The notes under the pieces are model-generated. The model was not told the origin of the DNA, searched no databases, and saw nothing but the letters and a program-made list of their open reading frames with translations. Below, in pieces: positions 1 to 10,800 of a DNA stretch of 64,000 nt (the stretch's first letter is position 1; the number at the start of each line of letters is the position of its first letter). The stretch comes from Capsicum annuum (Eukaryota; Streptophyta; Magnoliopsida; Solanales; Solanaceae), in NCBI RefSeq assembly GCF_002878395.1, contig NC_061112.1:37194904-37258903 (forward strand), read 5' to 3'. A program made the position numbers and the translations under genes.

Positions 1-755
1 GTTAGATTTAATTATATTGTTTTAATGTCTCCATCATTGTATTGTTTGGCTGTAAACTCCATCATTGTATTGTTTTATTGCAGTTTACAGGTGATAGATG
101 AATGTCGATCGACTTTGACAATTTTTTTTGGTAAAAGTTAGGTTTAATTAAATAAATTTTTTAAAAGATGTTGAATTTAATTATTGTATTCATCTTTATT
201 ATTTAGATAAATATCCTATTTAGTGTAACGTTTAAATTCAATAAAGTGAGGTATACGTGCGAGGCGCGTACACCTAAACTAGTATCTAGAAATGTTAAAT
301 GTCTACATACAAATATCTTAGTGTTAATTTCGTCAAATGTTTGTGGTTTGAGTTCTAGGGTTTGGATATTTATTTTATTTAGCTAGATTTTATCTAATTT
401 TTGGAATTTGAGATTGAATTAGCTAATTCTAGGCTTGTTTCAACATTAATTTGATTTTGAATTACCTAAATTTCGGTTAGTCTTGACACTTATTTATCTA
501 TTTTACTCATTAATTGTTTAGTAGGTTCGGGAGGAAATCTTATTCCTATTTCTTTACTAAATAGTTATAATTATTTAAGCGAAAGAGTATTCTTTGTAAT
601 AATTTTACTATTTGAGGGATTTCAAATTCGATAAAAGGATTGCTTTGCTATTTTTTCGGGTGATCGCTTATCTCTTTCACTTTAATTTACGCCAAGCATA
701 GGTAAGTTGATTTGTCTCTATTTTCTTATAATTAAGTCTTGTTACTGTACATATT
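1..755. other. AT-rich non-coding sequence, no gene seen
   Basis: No open reading frame of note, no recognisable element end and no RNA gene seen. The stretch is AT-rich and contains short GC-rich words near 262-275. It lies upstream of the tandem repeats and could be the outer part of the CACTA remnant further down, but no CACTA terminal motif was found. Confidence 0.5.
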
Positions 756-895
756 GAAGTCTAGTGAAGCCGTGTGTGGCCTTGTTCGATTCACTAGCAT
801 TGTTGTTATCTTCTTGTTATTGTTCATATTGAAGTCTAGTGAAGCCATGTGTGGCCTTGCTCGATTCACTAGCATTGTTGTTGACATCTTGTGGG
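756..895. repeat. 75-bp tandem duplication containing a stem-loop
   Basis: The sequence starting GAAGTCTAGTGAAGCC at 756 recurs at 831, a period of 75 bp, with only a few substitutions. Each copy holds an inverted repeat, CTAGTGAA ... TTCACTAG, at 761-768/790-797 and 836-843/865-872, with a loop of about 21 bases. Function unknown. Confidence 0.8.
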
Positions 896-912
896 TCTTG
901 TTGTTGCTTTTT

Positions 913-3290
913 TGGTGACATAGTCATTTGAAAATGGTTAACTGTAGGGACTTTAAAGGAGATTTTTTGTTTTGAATGTGGTTTGGTAGGTGACTTAGTT
1001 GCTTGAAAATGGTTAAGTGCAGGAACTTTAAATGGAATTTTTTTGTTTTGAATGTGGTTTGGTTGGTGACTTGTCGCTTGAAATGGTTATGTGTTGGAAC
1101 TTTAAAGGGAATTTGTTTGTTTTGAATGTGGTTTGGTAGGTGACATAGTTGCTTGAAAATGGTTAAGTGTAGGAAATTTAAAGGATTTTTTTTTGTGTTG
1201 AATGTGGTTTGGTTGGTGACTTAGTTGCTTGAAAATGGTTAAGTGTAGGAACTTTAAAGGGATTTTTTTGTTTTGAATGTGGTTTGGTAGGTGACTTAGT
1301 TGCTTGAAAACGGTTAAGTCTAGGAACTTTAAAGGGGATTTTTTGTTTTGAATGTGGCTTGGTTGGTGGCTTGTTGCTTGAAATGGTTAAGTGTTGGAAC
1401 TTTAAAGGGAATTTTTTTATTTTGAATGAGGTTTGGTAGGTGACATAGTTGCTTGAAAATTGTGAAGTGTTGGAACTTTAAAGGATTTTTTGTTTTGTTT
1501 TGAATGTGGTTTGGTTGGTGACTTAGTTGCTTGAAAATGGTTAAGTATAGGAACTTTAAAGGGATTTTTTTTTAAATGTGATTTGGTAGGTGACTTAGTT
1601 GCTTGAAATTAGTTAAGTGTAGGAACTTTAAAAGAATTTTTTTTTTATTTTGAATGTGGTTTGATTGGTGACTTAATTAGTTGAAAATGGTAAAGTGTAG
1701 AAACTTTAAAGGATTTCTTTTGTTTTGAATGTGATTTGGTAGGTGACTTAGTTTCTTAAAAATGGATAAGTGTAAGAACTTTAAAGGAAATATTTTGTTT
1801 TGAATGTGGTTTGGTTGGTTACTTAGTTGCTTGAAAATGGTTAAGTCTAGGAACTTTAAAGGGGATTTTTTGCTTTTAATGTGGTTTGGTTGGTGACTTA
1901 GTTGCTTGAAATGGTTAAGTGTAGGAACTTTAAAGGGAATTTTTTTGTTTTGAATGTGGTTTGGTAGGTGACTTAGTTGCATGAAAATGGTTAAGTGTAG
2001 GAACTTTAAGGGGAATTTTTTTGTTTTGAATGTGGTTTGGTTGGTGACATAGTTGCTTAAAAATGGTTAAGTGTAGGAACTTTAAAGGGATTTCTTTTAT
2101 TTTGAATGTGGTTTCGAATGTGACTTAGTTTCTTGAAAATAGTTAAGTGTAGGAACTTTAAAGGGAATTTTTTGGTTTTGAATGTGGGTTGGTAGGTGAC
2201 TTTATTGCTTGAAAATGGTTAAGTATAGGAACTTTAAAGGGATTTTTTTTTGTTTTGAATGTGGTTTGGTTGGTGACTTAGTTGCTTGAAAATGATTAAG
2301 TGTAGGAATTTTAAAGGGATTTTTTTTATTTTAAATATGGTTTGGTTGGTGACTTCATTGTTTGAAATGGTTAAGTGTAGGAACTTTAAAGGAAATTTTT
2401 TTGTTTTGAATATGGTTTGGTAGGTGCTTTAGTTGCTTAAAAATGGTTAAGTGTAGGAACTTTAAAGGGAATTTTTTTATTTTGAATGTGGTTTGGTTGG
2501 TGACTTAGTTGGTTGCAAATGGTTAAGTGTAGGAACTTTAAAGTTTTTTTTTTTGTTTTGAATGTGGTTTGGTAGGTGAATTAGTTGCTTGAAAATGGTT
2601 AAGTGCAGGAACTTTAAAGGGAATTTTTTTGTTTTGAATGTGGGTTGGTTGGTGACTTTGTTGCTTGAAAATGGTTAAGTGTAGGAACTTGAAAGGGATT
2701 TTTTTTTGTTTTGAATGTGGTTTGGTTGGTGACTTAGTTGCTTGAAAATGGTTAAATCTAGGAACTTTAAAGGGAGTATTTTTGTTTTGAATGTGGTTTG
2801 GTAGGTGACTTAGTTGCTTGAAAATGGTTAAGTGTAGGAACTTTAAAGGAACGTTTTTTTGTTTTGAATGTGGTTTGGTTGGTGACTTAGTTACTTGTAA
2901 ATTGTTTAGTGAAGGAACTTTAAAGGGATTTTTTTTTTGTTTTGAATGTGATTATGTTGGTGACTTAATTGCTTGAAAATGGTTAAGTGTAGGAACTTTA
3001 AAGTGAATTTTTTATTTTGAATGTTGTTTGGTTGGTGACTTAGTTGCTTGAAAATGGTTAAATCTAGGAACTTTGAAGGGGATTTTTTATTTTTAATGTG
3101 GTTTGGTTGGTGACTTAGTTGCTTGAAAATGGTTAAGTGTAGGTACTATAAAGGGGATTTTTTTATTTTGAATGTGATTTGGTAGTTGACTTAGTTTCTT
3201 GAAAATGGTTAAGTCTATGAACTTTAAAGGAATTTTTTTTGTTTTGAATGTGGTTTGGTAGGTGATTTAGTTGCTTGAAAATGGTTAAAT
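913..3290. repeat. 76-bp minisatellite, about 31 copies
   Basis: Imperfect head-to-tail repeat with a period of 74-80 bp, mostly 76. Each unit contains GGTGACTTAGTTGCTTG, then AAAATGGTTAAGTG, AGGAACTTTAAAGG, a T-run and TTTTGAATGTGGTTTGG. In the first dozen units the words TAGGTGAC and TTGGTGAC alternate strictly, which suggests a dimeric higher-order unit of about 152 bp. Reading frames inside it (for example minus strand 1677-1982) only translate the repeat and are not genes. The array ends about 45 bp before the CACTA transposase remnant. Confidence 0.95.
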
Positions 3291-3333
3291 TTTTGTGAAT
3301 TGATCTAATTAGTTAAATCTGATTGATTGCGTA

Positions 3334-3800
3334 GATGGAACCTGATTATAAATGGATATATCAATGAAACATTGATAATAGAATGGGTATTAGGTAGGAA
3401 TTTGTTGAAGGTGTCAAAATATTTGTTGAACATGCTAAAAAACTTGATATGTGGACACGTTATAGGGTTATTCATTGTCCTTGTGTTAGACGTGATGTGA
3501 TAAATCTTATAAGTGAAGATGATGTAAAGGAGCATCTTTATAGAAAAGGGTTTCACGAGGACTTTTTAAGATTGTGGCATTCATGGGGATGTTGCAGAAA
3601 ATAACTTTGTTGTTGGAGAAAGTAGTAGGTCTGCAGGGCATAATGAATATCAAGATACTAGGATGACTGAAATGGTGCACAATGCTTTTGGAATGCAACA
3701 TGGGGTTGAGTTTAGAGAGGATGCTTATGTTCCTATCCAATTGCAAGTAGAAGTTACAAAATTTAGGATTAATCGAGTCGCATGGGGTGGACTTTATTGC
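3334..3800 (+). pseudogene. CACTA (En/Spm) transposase remnant, Transpos_assoc domain
   Basis: Reading from ATG at 3334, the conceptual protein contains EFVEGVKIFVEHAKK, then IHCPCVRRDVINL and VKEHLYRKGFHEDFLRLWHS. The spacing fits the transposase-associated domain (PF13963) found at the N-terminus of plant TNP2-type CACTA transposases: an aromatic start, a GV..F..FA helix, a CPC..C-like metal site (here C-P-C-V-R-R, with the last cysteine lost) and HL..KGF...Y..W. Stops interrupt it near residues 11 and 20, and again near 3600. A linker follows with MVHNAFGMQHGVEF at 3684-3725. The catalytic region is absent; gypsy sequence begins near 3850. It is a dead fragment. The call rests on motif pattern, not on a search. 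Confidence 0.75.
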
Positions 3801-3849
3801 TTATTATCTAGAAACAGAAGCGAGCAGGGTAGAGGGGTTATCTTGATTT

Positions 3850-5250
3850 CAAGCCAGCTAGTTCTCTATCGGTGACTTGGAATCAGTTTTTTGAGGCTTT
3901 GTTGGAGAAGTATATGAATCACAACATGCATGAGTATATCTAGGATGAGTTTTCTACATTGAGACAATGTTCTATGTATGTGATGAGTATGAGGCAAGAT
4001 TTCATGATTTAGCCAGATGCATTAATGTGATTTTGCCTACGGAGTATTGGCGGATATAATATTTTCTTAAGAGATTGAGATTACCACTTCATAGGGCTAC
4101 ATAGAGTTTGGTGACTTCAAGAAAGTATTTTTATGAGGTTGGGTGAACATATTTATTCTATAGAGAAGATGGATCTTGAGGCCCAAGGGGGAGACGATAA
4201 GAGACCTTATTATCAGGGTGATTACAGTTGGAGCCACAATGGCTCATAGTTAAGAGGCCAAGTGTTTCAGGGTAGGTACCTTTAATAACAGCCTTATCAG
4301 CATTAGGGTACGCCTAGTAGGCAGTTCAAGCATTTCTTCAGATATCAGATAGGGGTCAGCCTGGTTATAATAGTTTTGGTGGCCAGCGTAGTAGTAAACC
4401 TCTGAGGGGTGTTCAGTCAGGGTTGTTGAGTTGGGGTGGTCATTCGGGATCCCTCAGACCTTATAGATAGAGCAAGGTGCCCGAGGCATGTTATGACTGC
4501 GGGTTTATTGGTCACTTCATCCATGAGTATCCCCGATGTGGGATGATTGAGCTTTCAGTTAAGACTGCACAATCGATCAGATCAGTACCACTGCAAATTA
4601 GGAATGGTGCTCAGGATCATAAGAGTCTTCCTCAAGGTTTGAGAGGTGGTCCTTAGGAAGGTAAGACAGGTATTTAGGTAGGCACCTAGTCTGATAGCAG
4701 GTAGGGCCCTTTGTATACTGTACTGGGTAGGATAAAGCTGAGGCTTCTGATATTGTGATCATAAGTAGATTTCCATTTGCTATTAGTCAACTTCTACTTT
4801 GTTTGATCTCGATTCCATATTTTTATATATATATTTTTACTTATTATGCACCATAGTTAGGTTTGTGTTTAGAATCTTTATTTGTTCCATTGTATGTAAC
4901 TACCATGTGGGTGATTCTTTAGTAGTGGATTGGGTGTTTAAATCTTGTTTGGTGACTATTTAAGAGTTCGATACTCGAATTGATCTCATTATTCTAGACA
5001 TGGTAGATTTCAATGTGATTTAGGCATGGACTAGTTATCCCCTTACCAAGTGATCTTGGATTACTAAACTAAGATCGTCACCTTAGACAGGCTTGTCATA
5101 CTCCTGGTGTTGTGGCAGTGTTCTTTTATCCGCATGCCAATAAGAATTACTTCTTACATGCATGCAGAGAGACTGATGTCGAGGGTAGTGGGTAATTCTT
5201 ACTTATGTTTGAGATGTTAGTGTTGTGAGTCCTTTTCTTGACTACTTATC
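3850..5250 (+). pseudogene. Old Del-type gypsy gag-protease remnant, 5' half
   Basis: Broken translation shows a retrotransposon gag segment (SLSVTWNQFFEALLEKYMNH, then DEFSTLRQCSMYVMSM) near 3855-4005, and a zinc-knuckle remnant CYDCGFIGHFIHEYP near 4490-4535, with the last cysteine lost. A protease-region remnant near 4790-5050 includes GDSLVVDWVF and DLIILDMVDFNVI. The same protease region is better preserved at 42700-43020. Many stops and shifts are present. Element A inserted at 5251. The old element appears to resume at 19584 with the start of the reverse transcriptase region, in the same strand and order, so the two pieces are probably one old copy. Confidence 0.75.
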
Positions 5251-5399
5251 TATAATACCTTAATTTATTTAAGCTCTAAACCTCTCAAAGATAGTCCCTA
5301 AAATTATCTTTCCAATGCTTCAAGTCTCACCTTAATCCGATGTCGTGGAAAAGAGCTATGGAAAGTTTCCCCTAAGGACCTGATACACTGCCATGACTA

Positions 5400-5830
5400 C
5401 AACTCTAAAAATGAGTCGTAACCACTCATGACGAGTTGTCATGAGTGAGTCATAGTCACTCTAGTGAAAGACCCTCAATTGTAGCCAATGACCACGACTA
5501 CTCCCTATGACATGTAATCAATAGCTACGAGTTGTATAGAGGGACTCGTAGTCACAACAGTGTACTACCCAAGACCAACTCCAGTGGTTACGGGTCCAGC
5601 ATGTGACTCATAGTCTAACATTACGAGTCGTATAGTAGACTCTTATCCTGACCAGTGAGTGACCCATGAACCCAAACTCAGACTACAACTCCACCTAATG
5701 ACTCGAAGCCAGTCCCTATAAGTTATAGGGTGGTGAGTCGTAGTCAAGACAGTGATGGACCCAACCTCGGAGACTCAGACTATGACTCGTAATCAGTCGT
5801 GACGAGTCGTAGGATGAGTCATAATGACTG
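5400..5830. repeat. Cluster of GAGTCGTAG / CTACGACTC words in U3
   Basis: Repeated short words on both strands (ACTCGTAG, GAGTCGTA, ACGAGTCGT, TACGAGT), often close enough to pair as hairpins. The same cluster is visible in the 3' LTR at 12650-12800 and 17735-17890. It lies directly upstream of the TATA position, as expected for U3 control sequence. Confidence 0.65.
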
Positions 5831-6394
5831 GAACCCAGATTCTTATTCAATTTTTCAGGAGCTTTTAAGTCTTTTTTCACCCCTTTTAAAGCCTAAACCA
5901 CATTGTTTAGGATTCCAAAAAGGGGTACCCAAAAACCCCAATTCCATAATTTATCATAATTTAACTCAGTGAAACCAAAAAAGGGCAATTTTCTCTTCCC
6001 AAGAAGTAATTAGGGTTCATCAAGCAAGTCAAACTCCAAAGAAGATTCATCCAAGCTTCTACACTAAGTTATGTGGTATATTCATCAATGGGGCCCTTTC
6101 ACCCATTGAGTCCCAAAGTTTTACAAATTCTCAATTTTAGTTCCTCTTTTGTTTAGGGCTCCATGAAAAGTATAAAACTCCATGATTCCTCTATGTAATT
6201 CTTGGATTCAACCATGAAATAGTTTTTCCCCATAACTTCAAGTATTATTCTGTACTAAATTGATGAAATTGTTGGATTCTTGAGTTTAAGTCATGAAATT
6301 TCTTATCATGTCATTATATTTAGTTATATTATTTTCCATGCTGGTGGGTTGTGGACATCCGATATCTAGATGATCATGCATGCTATGATTTTCA

Positions 6395-6400
<6 letters not shown>

Positions 6401-6428
<28 letters not shown>
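6401..6428. repeat. (TA)n microsatellite in the LTR
   Basis: About 14 TA units. The equivalent places in the LTR (6550-6562 and 18494-18504) have shorter runs, so the length is variable. Confidence 0.9.
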
Positions 6429-6431
<3 letters not shown>

Positions 6432-7613
6432 CTTCTCATGTCATTATATTGAAGTCATTAATTTAATTATATTATTTTTCATGCTAGTGGATTATCAACA
6501 CCCGATTCCAAGGTGATCGCACATGCTATAGCTTTCAAGATTTCAAGTTATATATATATATATACACCAGGTTTATACCATGAATTTTATAGCATTATCA
6601 TGTTGAGAATTATCAATATTGGATCATGTTATGCAATTATCATTGCCAGTGTCATTCAGTTGGGAGTAACACAACACCGAGTGAACATAGTAACAGCGAA
6701 TCCCCTGTCAGTTAGGAATGAGTCAATAGTAGAAGTCCATAAGTTCCAGACCTACGGTGCCACCGTAGATTATGAGTGGTCCCCCGCCAATAGAGGCATT
6801 CCGCCCTCATCCTTTGGGATGTCAGTTTATTGGATCCACAGCCAGTGTTGGTACCCTTGGAAAGGTACCATTACCCTTCTAACTAGGGTTACAGGTTGGA
6901 CTCTAATCAGCTCAGATTGGGGCATGTCAGTGATAGTTAGCTACTGTAGTCTCAGTTCAGTATTCAGGTTATACCAGTTCAGGTTTGCATGACCAAGTGT
7001 CCAATCTATCAGTTATTTAGTTAATTAGTTGAACAGATTATTTCAGCACATACTTTCTTGGTCTTGCATTTGACTTACATGTTCAAGAATTTATGTTCAG
7101 TACCATTATATATGTACATAGAATCTAGTCTTTATCCCGCATACCAGTATATTCAAATTACTGAACGTATACTCTTTTTTACGCTATATTGATTTCATAA
7201 TATAGGTTCCGACACTTAATTCTCGGATCGTATGTCGTCTATTCTTGTATCACTCAACAGCAGATGTGATGAATCCTCATCCTTCGAGGATAAGTTATCG
7301 GCAGTTACTTTCAGTACTTCTTTTATTACAATCAGTTCGAGTTAGTTGGGCGTTTGTCCAATCAACTCCCTATGTCTAGAGTCTTTCAGATAGTCAAACT
7401 TGATTTTAGTTTTACCAGATGTTCAGATATTTATTAAGTATTGTTTCCATGTTATATCTTATTAGTTTTCTATAGTTTAGCTTCCACATATCGTATTATG
7501 TTATCATTATCTTTAGTTCTCACAATAGGTACCAGACCATGGTTTTGCTTGGGGTCACTTATGACTATAAGAACCATGTTACAACAAGGAGGTAGTCTCA
7601 GGTCATGATAAAC

Positions 7614-7628
7614 TTGGTTTTAGAGCAC
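7614..7628 (+). promoter_or_regulatory. Primer binding site of element A (tRNA-Met type)
   Basis: TTGGTTTTAGAGCAC, three bases after the LTR end, differs at only two positions from TTGGTATCAGAGC, the site complementary to initiator tRNA-Met used by most plant gypsy and copia elements. Confidence 0.8.
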
Positions 7629-7830
7629 AAGGTTTAAGGTGTCCTAGGGTGTCTAAAATCCTGGTTAAGTAGAGTCTTGTTCATAGGTGTAAAGCGCGCC
7701 ACACTTATGGGCGAGAGGCTATGAGATATTTTAGGAAAGTTTCCCCTTCTTTTTGTGTTTGAATCATGCGATGGAGTGTGGGATCTATTGAATTTCCTCT
7801 TCTAACTTGCCCTTCATCCATTTATAGAAA

Positions 7831-10800
7831 ATGCCTCCAAGAATGAATAACAAGAGATGGAACGGGGACCTGCCCATACCGTCACCTATTTAGAAAGACC
7901 CTATGAACGAACATGTCACCCATGCTAAATTCAGGGCTACTTTTGCAGTTTTGGCCCAGTCTATCGCCCAAGCCAATCCAATTCTGAATGCGACACCTTT
8001 TAGGATCTGTGACTTTACTCGAATGAATCCTCTAATATTCTCTGGATACAGGTTGGAGGAGGATCCATAAGAGTTTTTGTATTATGTGTAAAAAGTGAAT
8101 AAAATCATGGGTGTCACTTCTAGTGAAAGTGCTGGCTTAGCTTCTTACCCGTTGCAAGGGTAACTCATACTTAGGTTAAGAAATAAAAGAAGGATAGAGG
8201 CACCGATGCAAGTCTTGTAGAGTGGGATGATTTTTCTATTTATTTTTTGGATAGGTTCTTCCTACCTGAGTTGAGGGAGGCCAAGGTGCAAGAGTTAGCA
8301 TGAGCATGAAGGAGTACTCACTCAAGTTTACTCAATTAGCAAGGTATGCTCTGACTATGGTGGATGATTCTAAATCCACAATGAGGATGTTTGTGTTAGG
8401 AGTTTCTAAAGATGTATTCAAATAGTGCAGAACAACTATATTGATTAAGGAGATAGATCTCTTTCAACTAATAGTTTATGCTCAGAAGATTGAGGAAGAG
8501 AAGCTCAAAGAAAAGGAAAGGGAGAATAAGATGGACAAAACTGGTAGTTTTAACTTTTCTCTACAAAGATCTGATGGTGGAAATCATTCTAAGTTTTGGC
8601 AGTAATCTTTATCTCCAGCCCCATCTTATGCCAGTACTCTAGTGCCTACGTTCTGGCCAGATACTTGTGATAGAGTGCCAGGCTCTAAGTCCTAGGGTAG
8701 TATGAACAGTGGCCGCATAAATCAAGCCTATAAGAGGTGTGGTAAGAACCATAAAGATGAGAGTATGGTCGGCCGTGGCGCATGTTTTGGGTATGGCAAG
8801 ACAGGCCACAGGATAAGGGATTACCCAATGGGTATGTAAAAGGGCAGGAATGATCGTCAGTAGGGCCAGACTACTTCTTCAACAACACCAATAGGTCACC
8901 CTAATCATTGGGGTTCCACTTCTAGTGTGACCAGTTGACAGCGCCAGAATCTACTCTATGCCCTCTAGACTCGACAGGATCAGGAAAGTTCTTTAAATAT
9001 AGTAAATGGTACGCTACAAGTCTTCCACCTTCATGTTTATGCATTATTATAACTCGGAGCTTTACTTTCCTTTGTAACTCCTTATATAGCCATATATTTC
9101 AGCGTTAGTCCCGACGTATTAGCAGAACCTTTTTCAATGTCTACTTTAGTACATAGTTCTATTATAGCTAGACAAGTATACAAAAATTGCCCAGTTACAG
9201 TATCCCAGAAAGTTTCCTCAATATATCTTTTAGAATTAAAGATGACTAATTTTGATGCCATTCTCGACATGTATTGGCTTCATTCTTGCTATGTCTCAAT
9301 TGATTATAGAAATAGAACCATCCAATTCTAGTTTCTTAATAAGCCAGTCATAGAATGGAGGGGTAGTACCTCAGTACATATATATCGATTTATCTCCTAC
9401 ATTAAGGCAAGGAAAATGATTTCTAAGGGTTGTATTTACTATCTTGACCGAGTCAAGGACTCAAGTTTTAAAACTTTAAGTCTTGAGTCAATTACAGTAG
9501 TAAATGAGTTTCCAGATGTGTCTCTGAAGATCTTTCCCAAATTTCTCTTGAGAGGGAAATCGATTTAGGAATAGATCTCCTTCTAGATACCCAGCCTATT
9601 TTAATCCCACCTTACAAAATAGCTCCAGAGGAGATTAAAGTATTGAAAGAAAAGTTAAAAGATCTCTTAGATAAGGGTTTCATTAGGCCTAGTATTTCCC
9701 TATGGGGTACTCCAGTTCTCTTTGTGTGTTAAGAATACGGTTCTCTTAGAATGTGTATCAACTATCGTCAGTTGAATGAAGTCATAATCAAGAATAAGTA
9801 TCCTCTCACCAAAATTGATGATTTATTAGAAAAACTTTAGGGAGTGAATTATTTATCTAAGATAGACCTTAGATTTGGCTATCATCATCTCAGAGTCAGA
9901 GAATATGACATTTCTAAGACAACCTTCAGAACTTGGTATGGTCACTTTGAATTCATAGTTATGTCTTTTTGGGATAATGAATGAACCTATAAATTTTATA
10001 GACTTGATGAATAGAGTGTTCAAGAAGTATTTGGACATGTTCATCATAGTCTTCATAGATGACATTCTTGTCTATTCTCGTGGTGAAGGTGATTATGCAG
10101 ACCACCTGAGGATTATTTTGCAGACCCTCCTTAAGGATCACTAGTTATTCGCTATGCTCAACAAATGTGAATTTTTGTTGAAATAAGTATCTTTCCTTGG
10201 TCACATTATTTTCGATGATGGCATTAGAGTTGATTTTCAAGAGACCAAAATAGTGAGAAGATGGCCTAGACCCATCTCTCCATCAGATATTATGAGTTTC
10301 TTGGGTTTTTCCAATTACTACAGATGTTTTGTTGAGTGATTTTCTTCTATTTTTCTCCCATGTCTAGATTGAATCAGAAGAAATTCAAGTTTTAGTGGTC
10401 AGATTCCTGCAAGAAGAGTTTTTAGGAGTTGAAGACTCGACTTACTTCATCTACAGTGTTGACTCTACCAGAAGGTTTAGATGGGTTTATATTTTATTAT
10501 GATACTTCTAGGGTTGGTCTTGGGTGTGTATTGATGCATCGAGGTAAGTTTATAGCCTATGCCTCTAGACAGCTTAAACCCTATGAAAAGAATTACATGA
10601 CTCATGATCTCGAGTTGGCAGTGTTTGTCTTTACCTTGAAGATTTGGAGGAATTACCTCTATGGTGTTCATGTTAATGTGTTTACCTATCTCAAGAGTTT
10701 ACAGTATGTGTTCACGCAGAAAGACCTAATTTTTGTCAAAGAAGGTGGCTTGAATTGTTGAAAGACTATGATATGAGTGAGTTGCATCACCTGGGGACAA

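Larger units (their letters stand above)
5251..7610 (+). repeat. 5' LTR of element A
   Basis: Matches 12503-12880 plus 17704-19578 along its length. Length is 2360 bp against about 2253 bp for the 3' copy. U3 carries a cluster of GACTCGTAG-like words (5400-5830). The TATA box of the 3' copy (17981-17988) is altered here near 5925 to TACCCAAA, so this copy has probably lost its promoter. A 159-codon frame at 6513-6992 is not kept in the 3' LTR and is not considered a gene. Confidence 0.9.

Noticed and set aside
1677..1982. 101-codon minus-strand frame with repeating LSHLPNHIQNK text
   Set aside because: It is the translation of the 76-bp minisatellite and shows no independent coding sign.
6513..6992. 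159-codon frame in the 5' LTR of element A
   Set aside because: The matching stretch of the 3' LTR (about 18500-18930) has stops and shifts, so the frame is chance openness within an LTR.
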